This document shows, piece by piece, positions 22,752 to 32,353 of a DNA stretch of 64,000 nucleotides (the first letter of the stretch is position 1; every line of letters begins with the position of its first letter). Origin of the DNA: Rahnella rivi (GTDB taxonomy: Bacteria > Pseudomonadota > Gammaproteobacteria > Enterobacterales > Enterobacteriaceae); contig NZ_JAFMOX010000061.1 in NCBI RefSeq assembly GCF_019049655.1, positions 186,001-250,000 of the forward strand. Direction: 5' to 3'. Made by a program: the position numbers and the translations under genes. Under the pieces are notes generated by a model. The model saw only the letters and a program-made list of their open reading frames with translations, was not told the DNA's origin and searched no databases.

Positions 22752-23489
22752 ATGAATTTATTCGAACGTTTGGTGCTGCGCCGCCTGCAATCTGCTGATG
22801 CTGGCGCAGAGGCTGGTGGTACTGGGGGCAGTGAACAACCTGCCGCTGCTGTTGAAACACCTTCCGCTGAAAAGTCAGCTGGTGAGGCTGGTGCAGAAGC
22901 CAGTGATAAACCCGGTGCAGAAGCTGAGAAGCCAGCAGCAGGCGACAAAACCCCAGAGCAACAGGCGCAGGAAAAGGAGTTAGCTGACAAAGCCGCGGCG
23001 GATAAAGAAGCCAAAGACAAAGCCGACAAGGTGCCTGAAAAGTACGAATTCAAGTCGCCGGTAGAAGGCCAAGAGCTTGACGCTGAAATGACTGCTGCCC
23101 TTGAGCCTGTAGCCCGTGAACTTGGCCTGAACAACGAGCAGGCTCAGAAGTTGGTGGATATCTACGGCAAAGACATCCTGCCGAAGATTGAAGCGCGCCA
23201 GCAGGAGAACTGGGCGAAGCAAACCGAAGCCTGGGCGAATGAAGTTAAGACGGACAAAGAGATCGGCGGTGATGCCTTTGTTGCCAACGTCGGTCTGGCT
23301 CAGAAGGCTCTCGATACGTTTGCCCCTGCCGGTCTGCGTGAATATTTGGAAACCACTGGTCTGGGGAATCATCCCGATCTGGTGCGTTGTTTCGTGAAAG
23401 TCGGTAAGGCCATGAGTGAAGACTCCATGGTCATGCCAAACACTGGTGGCCAGCGTAGTCAGGCCGATATTTTGTACGGAAATAAGTGA
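22752..23489 (+). CDS. Scaffolding-like protein
   Basis: 245 residues, very acidic and low-complexity in the first 95 (Ala/Glu/Lys/Pro/Gly). A helical C-terminal half follows (LEPVARELGLNNEQAQKLVDIY, ENWAKQTEAWANEVKTDKEIGGD), a pattern shared with phage scaffold/protease-like assembly proteins (for example residues GxxxxExxVGKAMSED at the end). Placed directly before the major capsid gene, it most likely guides procapsid assembly. Confidence 0.8.
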   Translation: MNLFERLVLRRLQSADAGAEAGGTGGSEQPAAAVETPSAEKSAGEAGAEASDKPGAEAEKPAAGDKTPEQQAQEKELADKAAADKEAKDKADKVPEKYEFKSPVEGQELDAEMTAALEPVARELGLNNEQAQKLVDIYGKDILPKIEARQQENWAKQTEAWANEVKTDKEIGGDAFVANVGLAQKALDTFAPAGLREYLETTGLGNHPDLVRCFVKVGKAMSEDSMVMPNTGGQRSQADILYGNK

Positions 23490-23500
23490 GGAACTGAAAT

Positions 23501-24484
23501 ATGGCTGTTAAAAGCACTACAGCATTAACGCTGGCTGACTGGGGTAAACGCAAAGACCCAGACGGCAAAGTTGCAGTGATCACCGAACTGCTCTCGCAGA
23601 CCAACGTGATCCTGCAGGATATGCCGTTTGTAGAAGGGAACCTGCCAACAGGTCACCGCACAACCGTGCGTTCTGGTTTGCCAGCTGCGACGTGGCGCCT
23701 GTTGAACTACGGCGTACAGCCAAGCAAGTCAACCACCGTTCAGATCACCGACGCATGCGGCATGCTGGAATCTTATTCAGAAGTCGATAAGTCTCTGGCC
23801 GATCTTAACGGCAACACCTCCGAGTTTCGTCTGTCGGAAGACCGCGCCTTCCTCGAAGCCATGAACCAAGCGCAGGCAACCACCATTTTCTACGGTGATA
23901 CCAGCGTGAACCCACAGCAATTTATGGGTTTGTCTTCTCGTTATTCCAGCCTGTCTGCGGGTAATGCCCAGAACATTATCGATGCTGGCGGTACCGGCAC
24001 TGATAACGCATCGATCTGGTTGGTTGTCTGGGGCGAGAACACCGTGCACGGCATCTTCCCGAAAGGTCAAAAAGCAGGCTTGCAGACCCAAGACCTCGGC
24101 GAGCAAACGCTCATTGATGCCAGCGGTGGTAAATACCAGGGTTACCGCTCTCACTACAAGTGGGATAACGGCCTGGCTCTGCGTGACTGGCGCTACGTCG
24201 TGCGCATCGCGAACATCGATGTCAGCGATCTCGATGCAACCACGCCGGTTGATATCGTCAAGCTGATGATCAAAGCGCTGCACCGCATCCCAAACCGTGG
24301 CATGGGTAAACCGGTGTTCTACATGAACCGAACCCTGAATGAATACCTCGACATTCAATCACTGAGCAAAGCCTCTCTGGCGCTGTCCGTGAAAGAAACC
24401 GAAGGCGAGTTCTGGACTACGTTCCGTAACATCCCGATCCGCGAAACCGATGCGCTTCTGGAAACCGAAGCCCGCGTTGTTTAA
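23501..24484 (+). CDS. Major capsid protein
   Basis: 327 residues, close to epsilon15 gp7. Family features include ALTLADWGKRKDPDGKVA (residues 8-25), NVILQDMPFVEGNLPTGHRTTVRSGLP (about 35-62), and the later segments GTDNASIWLVVWGENTVHGIFPKG and VRIANIDVSDL. It forms the HK97-fold T=7 shell in this phage group. A ribosome site GAGGAACTG precedes ATG 23501. Confidence 0.93.
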   Translation: MAVKSTTALTLADWGKRKDPDGKVAVITELLSQTNVILQDMPFVEGNLPTGHRTTVRSGLPAATWRLLNYGVQPSKSTTVQITDACGMLESYSEVDKSLADLNGNTSEFRLSEDRAFLEAMNQAQATTIFYGDTSVNPQQFMGLSSRYSSLSAGNAQNIIDAGGTGTDNASIWLVVWGENTVHGIFPKGQKAGLQTQDLGEQTLIDASGGKYQGYRSHYKWDNGLALRDWRYVVRIANIDVSDLDATTPVDIVKLMIKALHRIPNRGMGKPVFYMNRTLNEYLDIQSLSKASLALSVKETEGEFWTTFRNIPIRETDALLETEARVV

Positions 24485-24539
24485 CCGCCAACCTTAACTG
24501 ATGGGCTGCTGATGTAGCCCACTCATTGGAGAAAGAAAG

Positions 24540-24974
24540 ATGATCCTCGACAAACTGTTGATGTTCTCCGAAGCGCAGGCGGTTACCGCTACAGCTGCTT
24601 CAACCGATGTGATAGACCTTAGCCCGCTGAAAGGCACACGCCGCGATATTGGTGTGGGCGAACCGCTGGAGTTCTGGACTAACGTAAACACCACGGCCAC
24701 CGCCGCTGGTGCTGCAACCGTCAACGTTCAGCTGCAAACCAGTGCTGATAACTCCACCTGGGTAACGCTGTACGACAGCGGTGCTCTGGCTCTGGCGTCA
24801 CTGGTGGCAGGTAAGCGCGTTCTGTCAGCCAAGGTTCCGCAGGGTGTGCTGAAGTACCTGCGCGTGAACTACGTGGTTGCCACCGGTCCATTAACTGCTG
24901 GTGCTTTCACCTCCGGCATTAACCTCGATGTCGATGCGAATACCTTCTACGCGTCTGGCTTCACCGTTAAATAA
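24540..24974 (+). CDS. Bbp16-like capsid decoration (cement) protein
   Basis: 144 residues, Ala/Thr/Val-rich with beta repeats: MILDKLLMFSEAQAV, VIDLSPLKGTRRDIGVGEPLEFW, VNVQLQTSADNSTWVTLYDSG, KVPQGVLKYLRVNY. This is the pattern of BPP-1 Bbp16, which forms surface cement beside the major capsid protein. It lies 55 bp after the capsid gene, as expected. Confidence 0.85.
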   Translation: MILDKLLMFSEAQAVTATAASTDVIDLSPLKGTRRDIGVGEPLEFWTNVNTTATAAGAATVNVQLQTSADNSTWVTLYDSGALALASLVAGKRVLSAKVPQGVLKYLRVNYVVATGPLTAGAFTSGINLDVDANTFYASGFTVK

Positions 24975-24985
24975 CAGGGGGCAAC

Positions 24986-25342
24986 ATGTCAGAAGTTGCA
25001 CGCTACAGAATCCTGGCTCCTTCATACATCAACAAACAGCTCTTGTTTGAGGGCGATGAAGTGGATTACGAAGGCAAGCCGGGCAGCGCACTGGAGCCTA
25101 TCAACGACGCGGCGAAAGAAGCGAAGAAGAAGGCCGACAAGAACTATGTTGAGCCGAAGCTGGAAGATGAAAAGCCACCGGAGCAGAAACCGGAAGGTGA
25201 CGGTTCTAATCAGGCTGACGTCGATCTGGCTGCTCTGCGCGATGAGTATGAAGCACTGTTCAGCTCAGCCCCGCATCCGGCCATGAGGGCTGAAACCATG
25301 AAGACCAAAATTGCTGAAAAGCGCGCTGAGTTAGGCGTTTAA
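24986..25342 (+). CDS. Hypothetical virion-module protein, 118 aa
   Basis: The N-terminal 40 residues (RYRILAPSYINKQLLFEGDEVDY) are a small beta domain seen at this position in related phages. The middle is an acidic Pro/Glu/Lys linker and the C-terminus a helix (EALFSSAPHPAMRAETMKTKIAEKRAELG). Function unknown. A hairpin terminator-like structure follows at 25356. Confidence 0.72.
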   Translation: MSEVARYRILAPSYINKQLLFEGDEVDYEGKPGSALEPINDAAKEAKKKADKNYVEPKLEDEKPPEQKPEGDGSNQADVDLAALRDEYEALFSSAPHPAMRAETMKTKIAEKRAELGV

Positions 25343-25355
25343 CAGTCACTTCCTG

Positions 25356-25374
25356 AAGGGGCGAAAGCCCCTTT
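25356..25374 (+). terminator. Possible attenuating hairpin inside the structural operon
   Basis: AAGGGGC-GAAA-GCCCCTT is a strong GNRA-loop stem followed only by a short T stretch. It lies in a 50-bp gap after the abundant head genes, so it may stabilise the upstream mRNA end or reduce downstream expression. Confidence 0.55.
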
Positions 25375-25392
25375 ACTCTCCGGAGCATCGAC

Positions 25393-25722
25393 ATGAAACA
25401 ACCGCAGATGGTCAATCTTAAGCAGGGAACTGACAGCTTTCAAAACGAAGAGGGCAAGACGGTAGAGCGTGACGACTACCCATGGGGTCTGCGTATTACC
25501 CTGAACGATGAAACCCTGAAGAAACTGGGGATCGCGTTGCCTAAAGTCGGTTCTGAAATGCTGCTGTGCGGCAAGGTGAAAGTGCTATCCACCAGCATGC
25601 GCGAAGATGGCGAAGACTCATACAGCAGTGTCGAAATGCAGATCACCGACATCGGCCTGATGGATGAAGCCGCAGAGCCACAGAAAACCGCCGCTGACAC
25701 GCTTTACGGGAGCAATGAGTAA
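25393..25722 (+). CDS. Small virion protein, candidate epsilon15 gp10-like cement protein
   Basis: 109 residues, the size of the epsilon15 gp10 staple protein. The N-terminus MKQPQMVNLKQGTDSFQNEE is followed by YPWGLRITLNDETLKKLGI, EMLLCGKVKVLSTSMREDGED and VEMQITDIGLM, a beta-rich fold. It sits three genes after the capsid and immediately before the tail-tube genes, as gp10 does. The equivalence is by position and size. Confidence 0.65.
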   Translation: MKQPQMVNLKQGTDSFQNEEGKTVERDDYPWGLRITLNDETLKKLGIALPKVGSEMLLCGKVKVLSTSMREDGEDSYSSVEMQITDIGLMDEAAEPQKTAADTLYGSNE

Positions 25723-26327
25723 TGGGATCAGTTATCCAGATTTGCAACATCGCGCTGATGCGCATCGGCAGCTCACGCACAATCAACAGCCTGAGCGAGC
25801 AAAGCAAACAGGCTGATGTTTGCAATGTGTTTTACGAATCTGCCCGCGACGCTGTGCTGAGCGACTTCGACTGGAACTTCGCTTCAAAGCGCGTGGTCCT
25901 TGCCGATCTGGATACTCCGTCAACCGACTGGCAGTTTGCATACCGATACCCGACAGACTGCTCCCGCATTATTGAAATCATGACACCGGGCATTCGCTTC
26001 CCTGCACCTGGCATGCGCGTCACGTACGAGGTGGGTTCTGACCCGGACGGCACAGGCAAAATAATTTACACCAACCAGCCAGAAGCACAGCTGCTGTACG
26101 TCGGGAAAATAACCGACCCGAATATGTTCGACTCTTTGTTTAGTGATGCCTTGAGTTGGCGTTTGGCTGCGGAACTGGCGATGCCTCTGTCTGCCTCCGG
26201 GGATCTGGGCAATAAAGCGTTGCAGATGTACAACGCGGTGATCCTGTCTGCTGGCGCGCGGTCGATGAACGAATCAGAAGAACCGCCTGTTCCTGAGTCG
26301 GAGTTCACCATAGCGAGGTTGTCATAA
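25722..26327 (+). CDS. Tail tubular protein A-like adaptor
   Basis: 201 residues. MGSVIQICNIALMRIGSS..TINSLSEQSKQADVCNVFYESARDAVLSDFDWNFA is the characteristic start of podovirus head-tail adaptor proteins (P22 gp4/T7 gp11 type, epsilon15 gp11 position). The C-terminal part has YRYPTDCSRIIEI. It binds below the portal. It overlaps its neighbours by one base each. Confidence 0.85.
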   Translation: MGSVIQICNIALMRIGSSRTINSLSEQSKQADVCNVFYESARDAVLSDFDWNFASKRVVLADLDTPSTDWQFAYRYPTDCSRIIEIMTPGIRFPAPGMRVTYEVGSDPDGTGKIIYTNQPEAQLLYVGKITDPNMFDSLFSDALSWRLAAELAMPLSASGDLGNKALQMYNAVILSAGARSMNESEEPPVPESEFTIARLS

Positions 26328-28786
26328 TGGCTGTCAGCGCAATGCAGGCATCATTTGCCGGTGGTGAGATTTCACCAAATCTTTATGGTCGTGTGGACCT
26401 TGAGCGTTACTCCAGTTCACTGCGTCGGTGCCGCAACTTCATGGTGCGCCAGTTCGGTGGGGTTGATAACCGTGCCGGTTTCCGGTTCCTTGGGGAGGCC
26501 AAAAACTCATCACAGAAATGCCGGTTAATTCCTTTCCAGTTCTCTGTAAGCCAGACCTTTGCTCTGGAATTCGGAGCTGGTTATATGCGCGTCTGGGCTA
26601 ATGGCGCTCCGGTTCTCTACACATCAGGCGCCAGCGTTGGTCAGCCGGTGGAGGTGGTGACTCCTTACGCCGAAGCTGACCTGTTTATGCTGAAGTTCAC
26701 GCAGTCAGCCGACGTAATGACGATCTGCCACGTGGCTTATCCGCCAATGGAAATACGCCGGTATGGCAATGAAGACTGGCGCACGGCGTTGGTCAGCACA
26801 AACGATGGCCCATTTCAGGATGGAAATATCGATGAAGCCATAACCGTGGAATCTTCCGGGGAAACCGGGACTGTTACGCTGACGTGTACCTCCGCTATTT
26901 TCAGTGCAGAGCTGGTAGGAACTCTATTTTTCATCGAGCAGCGCACCACAGGTGATGTCGCTAAATGGGAGACAGGCCGTGATGTTACTTTGGGTGAGCA
27001 GATCCGTTACTCCACCAACTATTACGAATGCACCCGAGCTGGCAAGACCGGCACTGTCGCGCCTACGCACACCGATGGCACACAGTTAGATGGCTGGTAT
27101 GGAGATGCCAACAGTGTCGAGTGGCTTTATCTGCACAGTGGAAATGGCATTGCCAGAATCACTGCAGTTGCTGGTGATGGCCTGACGGCCACAGCAACCG
27201 TTATCAACCGCCTGCCGAAAAGCCTGACCGTCACGCCGAGCTATAAGTGGGCGAAGTTCGCATGGAACAGCGTTGATGGTTATCCATCGACTGTTGTTTA
27301 TTTCCAGCAACGTTTGATGTTTGCAGCATCAGCATCATTCCCGCAAACAGTGTGGACCAGCAAAAGCGGCGACTACAAAGACTTCGGCACGTCCGTTCCC
27401 TCTGTGGACGACGACGCCATCAGCTACACCTATGCTGGCCGACAGCTGAATAAAATCCTGCACCTGATCGACGTGGGATCACTGGTCGCGCTCACGTCCG
27501 GCGGCGAGTACAAAGTCAACGGCGACCAGACGGGCACGCTCACACCATCGACATTCAATTTCAGTTCTCAGGGGCAGAACGGCGCAAGCGATGTGCCACC
27601 GATCGCCATCAGCAACGTTGCGCTGTTCGTGCAGCAGAAGGGTGGTGCTGTTCGGGATCTGGCCTATTCGTTTGACGTTGACGGCTTTCAGGGCTCTGAC
27701 CTGACTATTCTGGCAAACCATTTGTTTATCGGTCATCAGATTATCGACTGGGCGTTTGCCATCACACCATTCAGCATTGTCTGGTGTATTCGCGACGATG
27801 GTTTGCTCATGGGGCTGACGTATCTGCGCGACCAGCAGGTTGTAGCCTGGCACCCGCACCCGGCGACGAACGGATATTACGAGTCGGTGTGCAGCATCAG
27901 CGAAGGCAATGAAGATGCGCTTTATGCTGTTGTCCGCCGCGTCATCAACGGCCAGACCAAACGTTATATTGAGCGCTTAGACTCCCGTATTTTTGCAGAC
28001 ATCAGCGACTCTTTCATTGTTGACAGCGGGTTGACTTATGACGGACGTAACACGGATGCATCGCGCACAGTGATCCTGACCGGCGGTACCGGCGATTGGG
28101 ATTACCGTACGGATTACACGTTGACGATCAGCGGTGCCAGTTTCTTCAGCGCCGGTAATGTGGGCGATCAGGTTCTGCTGCCATATATCGAGGATGCAAC
28201 GGATAAAATCCTGAAGCTCCAGATCGTTGCCGTTTCCAGCGGAAATGTCGTCACGGTCAGCGCCAACCGCAATGTTCCGGTGCAGTTCCAATCTGTGGCC
28301 ACTGCCACGTGGAATCTCGCAAAAGCCAATTTCACCGGGCTTAATCACCTCGAAGGGCAAACGGTCAGCATCCTTTCTGACGGAAACGTTGAGCCTCAAA
28401 AGGTGGTAAGCGCCGGGGCAATCTCGCTGGAAACACCGGGCGCCGTTGTCCATGTCGGCCTGCCAATATCAGCCGTGGTCGAAACCTTGGATATTAACTT
28501 TGCCGGGCAGGAAACCATTCTCGACAAGAAAAAAATCATCAATAAAGCCGACATCATGGTGCAGGACAGCCGCGGAATATTCGCCGGAACGCCAGGCGGA
28601 AAGATGTACGAATACCCGCAGCGTGAGTTCGAGTTCTACGATGACCCTGTCAGCAACAGAACCGGCCTGATCACCGTTGATCTCGAATCTGAGTGGGATA
28701 AGTCAGGCCGAGTAATCATCACTCAGTCAGACCCATTGCCACTATCCATTCTGTCGATCATCCCTAAAGTATCGGTAGGTGGCTGA
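26327..28786 (+). CDS. Tail tubular protein B-like / tail hub protein
   Basis: 819 residues. The N-terminus ASFAGGEISPNLYGRVDLERYSSSLRRCRNFMV then QFGGVDNRAGFRF is a strong signature of the tail nozzle-like proteins of BPP-1/epsilon15 podoviruses. The remainder is beta-rich, with FPQTVWTSKSGDYKDFG and repeated beta sheets. It forms the lower tail tube and contacts the fibres. It overlaps the adaptor and GNAT-like genes. Confidence 0.85.
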   Translation: MAVSAMQASFAGGEISPNLYGRVDLERYSSSLRRCRNFMVRQFGGVDNRAGFRFLGEAKNSSQKCRLIPFQFSVSQTFALEFGAGYMRVWANGAPVLYTSGASVGQPVEVVTPYAEADLFMLKFTQSADVMTICHVAYPPMEIRRYGNEDWRTALVSTNDGPFQDGNIDEAITVESSGETGTVTLTCTSAIFSAELVGTLFFIEQRTTGDVAKWETGRDVTLGEQIRYSTNYYECTRAGKTGTVAPTHTDGTQLDGWYGDANSVEWLYLHSGNGIARITAVAGDGLTATATVINRLPKSLTVTPSYKWAKFAWNSVDGYPSTVVYFQQRLMFAASASFPQTVWTSKSGDYKDFGTSVPSVDDDAISYTYAGRQLNKILHLIDVGSLVALTSGGEYKVNGDQTGTLTPSTFNFSSQGQNGASDVPPIAISNVALFVQQKGGAVRDLAYSFDVDGFQGSDLTILANHLFIGHQIIDWAFAITPFSIVWCIRDDGLLMGLTYLRDQQVVAWHPHPATNGYYESVCSISEGNEDALYAVVRRVINGQTKRYIERLDSRIFADISDSFIVDSGLTYDGRNTDASRTVILTGGTGDWDYRTDYTLTISGASFFSAGNVGDQVLLPYIEDATDKILKLQIVAVSSGNVVTVSANRNVPVQFQSVATATWNLAKANFTGLNHLEGQTVSILSDGNVEPQKVVSAGAISLETPGAVVHVGLPISAVVETLDINFAGQETILDKKKIINKADIMVQDSRGIFAGTPGGKMYEYPQREFEFYDDPVSNRTGLITVDLESEWDKSGRVIITQSDPLPLSILSIIPKVSVGG

Positions 28787-28787
28787 C

Positions 28788-29252
28788 ATGCGCACTTTAC
28801 AAATCATTACGGCTACCGAAGCACATGCAGCAGAAATGCTGCCGTACATCCGCCAGGCGGATATTGATGAGTTCTATGCAGCGGCATTGATCGAACCTTC
28901 AGAGGTATTGCGCCGCTCTATGGCTGCGTCTTCCATCTGCTGGGCAGGGATTATTGAAGGTGAAGTCGTGGGCATCTTTGGTGTGTGCCCTGCATCAATG
29001 CTGACAGGCTTCGGCGTTCCTTGGCTGGTGGCTACCGATCGGCTGGAGAAAGTGCAGGTAACCTTTCTGCGCCATTGCCGCCCGGTGCTGGCACAAATGC
29101 TGGCGCTTTACCCTCGCCTTGAAAACTTCGTTGATGCCCGCAACGCCGCCGCGAAATCCTGGCTGCACTGGCTTGGCTTCACGCTTAACGACGCGCAACC
29201 TTATGGCGCGCTGCAATTACCTTTCCACCATTTCCATTTGAGGGCTGAATAA
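28788..29252 (+). CDS. GNAT-fold internal virion protein A-like, 154 aa
   Basis: MRTLQIITATEAHAAEMLPY, ASSICWAGIIEGEVVGIFGVCP, ARNAAAKSWLHWLGFTL form the GNAT acetyltransferase-like core that characterises T7 gp13-type internal virion proteins. ATG 28788 follows AGGTGG by 5 nt and is preferred over GTG 28779. Its place before core protein genes supports a role in virion assembly rather than acetylation of a host target. Confidence 0.8.
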   Translation: MRTLQIITATEAHAAEMLPYIRQADIDEFYAAALIEPSEVLRRSMAASSICWAGIIEGEVVGIFGVCPASMLTGFGVPWLVATDRLEKVQVTFLRHCRPVLAQMLALYPRLENFVDARNAAAKSWLHWLGFTLNDAQPYGALQLPFHHFHLRAE

Positions 29253-29821
29253 TGTGTGAGCCGACAACAGCAGTTCTGGCTATTACCGCCATCGCGGCGG
29301 CGGCATCAGCTGCCAGCGCAGTGAAGCAGGGCAACGACGCCAAGAAGGTGGCGAATGCCAATGCTGACGCACAGGAACAGGCTGGACGTGATGCGATTAA
29401 TGCCGGTAACTCACAGGCACTTCAGCAGCGGAATCAGGGGCGGCAGGTCGCTGGCCGGCAGGCGGCTGCATTCGGTGCCAACGGCACTGATATGACTTCA
29501 GGATCAGCGCTGAACACATTCGGGGATACGGCGTCAGGCACCGAGCTGGACTCGCTGACCACCATCAATAACGCACAGCGGCAGGCCGCCGGGCTGGACT
29601 TCCAAGCCAGCGCAAGCCGAGCGCAGGGGCAGATCGATCAGAACGCCGGTTACTCAAAAGCAGGCTCAACAATTTTGAATTCAACGCTGTCAGGATTCTC
29701 CGCCTACCAGACTATGGGCGGATTGGGCGCATCTGCTGCAACATCCGGCACCGGTTCATCGGCCAATATGTTCACGGCGGCCAGCAAGCAGAAATACGGA
29801 ACAACCGCTTTCAAATTCTAA
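29252..29821 (+). CDS. Internal virion core protein (gp14-like), 189 aa
   Basis: MCEPTTAVLAITAIAAAASA starts with a hydrophobic Ala-rich segment. It is followed by a long Gln/Ala/Asn helix and GANGTDMTSGSALNTFGDTA, the layout of T7 gp14-like core proteins that leave the capsid first and insert in the outer membrane during ejection. One base overlaps the preceding gene. Confidence 0.82.
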   Translation: MCEPTTAVLAITAIAAAASAASAVKQGNDAKKVANANADAQEQAGRDAINAGNSQALQQRNQGRQVAGRQAAAFGANGTDMTSGSALNTFGDTASGTELDSLTTINNAQRQAAGLDFQASASRAQGQIDQNAGYSKAGSTILNSTLSGFSAYQTMGGLGASAATSGTGSSANMFTAASKQKYGTTAFKF

Positions 29822-29830
29822 GGTGACGTC

Positions 29831-32353
29831 ATGCCAACAGTACCAGTCCCACGTTATGAGCAGCAGAGTGTCGATCGCCCAGGCCCTGTTAACGTTGCCA
29901 ACATTCAGCAGCGTTCAAATGGCCTCGATGCTATTGCAGATTTCGGCAATAACCTTTCGAACGTTATTGTTCAGGAGAAGGTGAAATATGACGACGGGAT
30001 ATTTCAGGACGCCGTCTTAAAGCTGAATGCGGGAATGCAGGGGATCCAGACTGCACAGAATCAGTTGGAAGGGAACAATGCGCTGGGTAGCGCGCCGAAA
30101 GCTGTCGGCCAATACCATGAACTTGCTGGTGAGCTTAGCGCAACTATCCCGGCTAACCGTCAGCGTGACTGGCAGCGTCAGATGGAGTCAGGAGCAATCC
30201 AGCTATCTGGTGCCGCTGAACGTCATGAATACGGCCAAATGCAGCAGTACCGGGCCGGGCAACAGCAGGCTATCGTTGAAACCGGCGTAACTTCTGCGGC
30301 TTCTCTGTACTCGGATCCTGCCGCATACCAGATGAACAATGCGCGCACCAAAAATTCTATCGAAACATATGGCATGGCGCAGGGTTGGTCACCTGAACAG
30401 ATTCAGGCTGAGCAAAGTAAATTTACGCAGCGCGCGGCGCTGGGCGCGGCTAACGCTCAGCTCGGTTCAGATTACATGTCCGTCATTACGCAGAATGGCG
30501 AACCGGCAGATGTCGGTGGAACAACTCGCGTTTCTTCTACTCAGGTAGTGGATGGCACCCGCGGAATTCGCAATAACAATCCTGGCAATATCGAATTCAA
30601 CGACAACAACAGTTGGCAGGGGCAGACCGGCAGCGATGGTCGATTCGCAAAATTCGAAACGCCTGAGCACGGCATCAGAGCGCTCGGCCGCAATCTTTTA
30701 TCATACGGAAAACAAGGGATAGACACGCCTGCGGAGATCATCGGTCGCTGGGCACCACCGGGGAAAGATGGCAAGGAGAACGACACACAGGCATACATCA
30801 AAAGCGTTTGCGCGCAACTCGGTGTTAAGGCTGATCAGCCGCTCGACCTGACGAACGCTGACACGCTGGCAAACCTGTGCAATGCCATCATGAAACAGGA
30901 AAATGGCAAAGTTCCTTACAGCGCAGAGCAAGTTAACAAAGGTGTACAGGCCGCGCTTGGCTTCTCTCAACTCGATACGGTTGCACGCGTCACGAAGACC
31001 CCGTATTTCAACGAACTGGATGCCAGCACGCAAGCAACTGTTATCCGACAGGCAGATGCTCTGCGTAAACAGCAGCAGGCGCAGTACCGAACCCAACTGG
31101 ATGACACTGTGCGCGATGCTTCTGCTGCATACATGCGCGGTGTTGAATACCCAAACATGCCTGGGCAGGCCGACTTTGTCTCAGCGTATGGATACCGTGA
31201 GGGTGTGCAGCGTTATCAGGATCTGGAGAATCAGCGCGTTGCCGGGCAATACATTGGCGCGTTCCGCACGTTACCAACCGACAGCATTACCGCCGCGGTA
31301 AAAAGCCTGACGCCTGAGGTTGGTGACGGTGATGGATATGCATCCCGAGCCAACGCATATGACCACGTTAAATCTGCTGCTGCGGCTGTTATTCAGAAGC
31401 GGCAGTCTGATCCCTACGGTTCTGCGATTGACCTCGGTGCTTACAAGCCGCTCAATACCAGTAATCCGGATGATGTCTCCACTGAACTAAAGAGCCGGTT
31501 TGCCAACAGCGGAGATCTCAAAGCCCTCGGCATTAATGCCCCTCTTCTTTCGCAGCAGGAAGCCGCTGGATTTACGCAGATCATTCGAGGCACAACAAAC
31601 GTAGACCAAACTATCTCTATGCTTCAGTCAATGGGGCAGAATCTGCCCGCTGGCGCAGTCAGGCAGGTGGCAGGGGCAGTCGCTCCTAATAGTGCAGCAG
31701 TGGCGTACTCAGCGATTTTACTGGGCAAACCAGATAACCAATATGACAACCGTGCTGGAAGTATCGCCTACAGTGATTTCATTGCTTACAAACCAACAAT
31801 GGATAAGTACGACGCATCGAAAACGATTCTTCTCGGCGATCAGTTGGTGAATCCAACGGAAGAAATGAAGAAGTCAGGGATATCTCCAGTGAGCCTGCCG
31901 AGCGACGATAAGCTCACGCGTAAATTTGAGAGTGAGGTGGGCGACGCCTTCGCGAATAATCCGCAGGCGCGACAGATGGCATTTAGCGTTTTCAAATCTG
32001 CTTACGCTGGGATCGTGTATCGCTCAGGTGATGCCAGTGATGCATCTACTACAACTGTGAACAGCGATGCGGCAGAAAAGGCGGCTTTAATGGCAACCGG
32101 CGGCGTGTATCAGGGATTCCAGGGTGGGGATGTTGTCATGCCTTTCGGCATGGACAAAAGCACGTTCAAAGACCGATACACTGTGGCCGCGCAGGAAGCA
32201 TTGAAGGACGCAGGACTTAATCCAGGTGGTCAGTCAAACTTCACGCCGGTGAATGTTGGCAGCGGCCAATATCGTCTGCTGGCTGGTAGTGGGCGATGGG
32301 CTGTTGATCCTCGTACAGGGAAGGAAGTAACTGTGACCGTGAGGGCTAACTGA
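29831..32353 (+). CDS. Internal virion protein with peptidoglycan hydrolase domain, 840 aa
   Basis: The N-terminal 220 residues are helical. At about 245-385 there is RGIRNNNPGNIEFNDNNSW...GRFAKFETPEHGIRALGRNL, then RWAPPGKDGKENDTQAYIK. This is a lysozyme/transglycosylase-like domain widespread in virion-associated murein hydrolases (RNNNPGNIE signature). The C-terminal half is helical. It would degrade peptidoglycan locally when DNA is ejected. Corresponds by position to epsilon15 gp15. Confidence 0.85.
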   Translation: MPTVPVPRYEQQSVDRPGPVNVANIQQRSNGLDAIADFGNNLSNVIVQEKVKYDDGIFQDAVLKLNAGMQGIQTAQNQLEGNNALGSAPKAVGQYHELAGELSATIPANRQRDWQRQMESGAIQLSGAAERHEYGQMQQYRAGQQQAIVETGVTSAASLYSDPAAYQMNNARTKNSIETYGMAQGWSPEQIQAEQSKFTQRAALGAANAQLGSDYMSVITQNGEPADVGGTTRVSSTQVVDGTRGIRNNNPGNIEFNDNNSWQGQTGSDGRFAKFETPEHGIRALGRNLLSYGKQGIDTPAEIIGRWAPPGKDGKENDTQAYIKSVCAQLGVKADQPLDLTNADTLANLCNAIMKQENGKVPYSAEQVNKGVQAALGFSQLDTVARVTKTPYFNELDASTQATVIRQADALRKQQQAQYRTQLDDTVRDASAAYMRGVEYPNMPGQADFVSAYGYREGVQRYQDLENQRVAGQYIGAFRTLPTDSITAAVKSLTPEVGDGDGYASRANAYDHVKSAAAAVIQKRQSDPYGSAIDLGAYKPLNTSNPDDVSTELKSRFANSGDLKALGINAPLLSQQEAAGFTQIIRGTTNVDQTISMLQSMGQNLPAGAVRQVAGAVAPNSAAVAYSAILLGKPDNQYDNRAGSIAYSDFIAYKPTMDKYDASKTILLGDQLVNPTEEMKKSGISPVSLPSDDKLTRKFESEVGDAFANNPQARQMAFSVFKSAYAGIVYRSGDASDASTTTVNSDAAEKAALMATGGVYQGFQGGDVVMPFGMDKSTFKDRYTVAAQEALKDAGLNPGGQSNFTPVNVGSGQYRLLAGSGRWAVDPRTGKEVTVTVRAN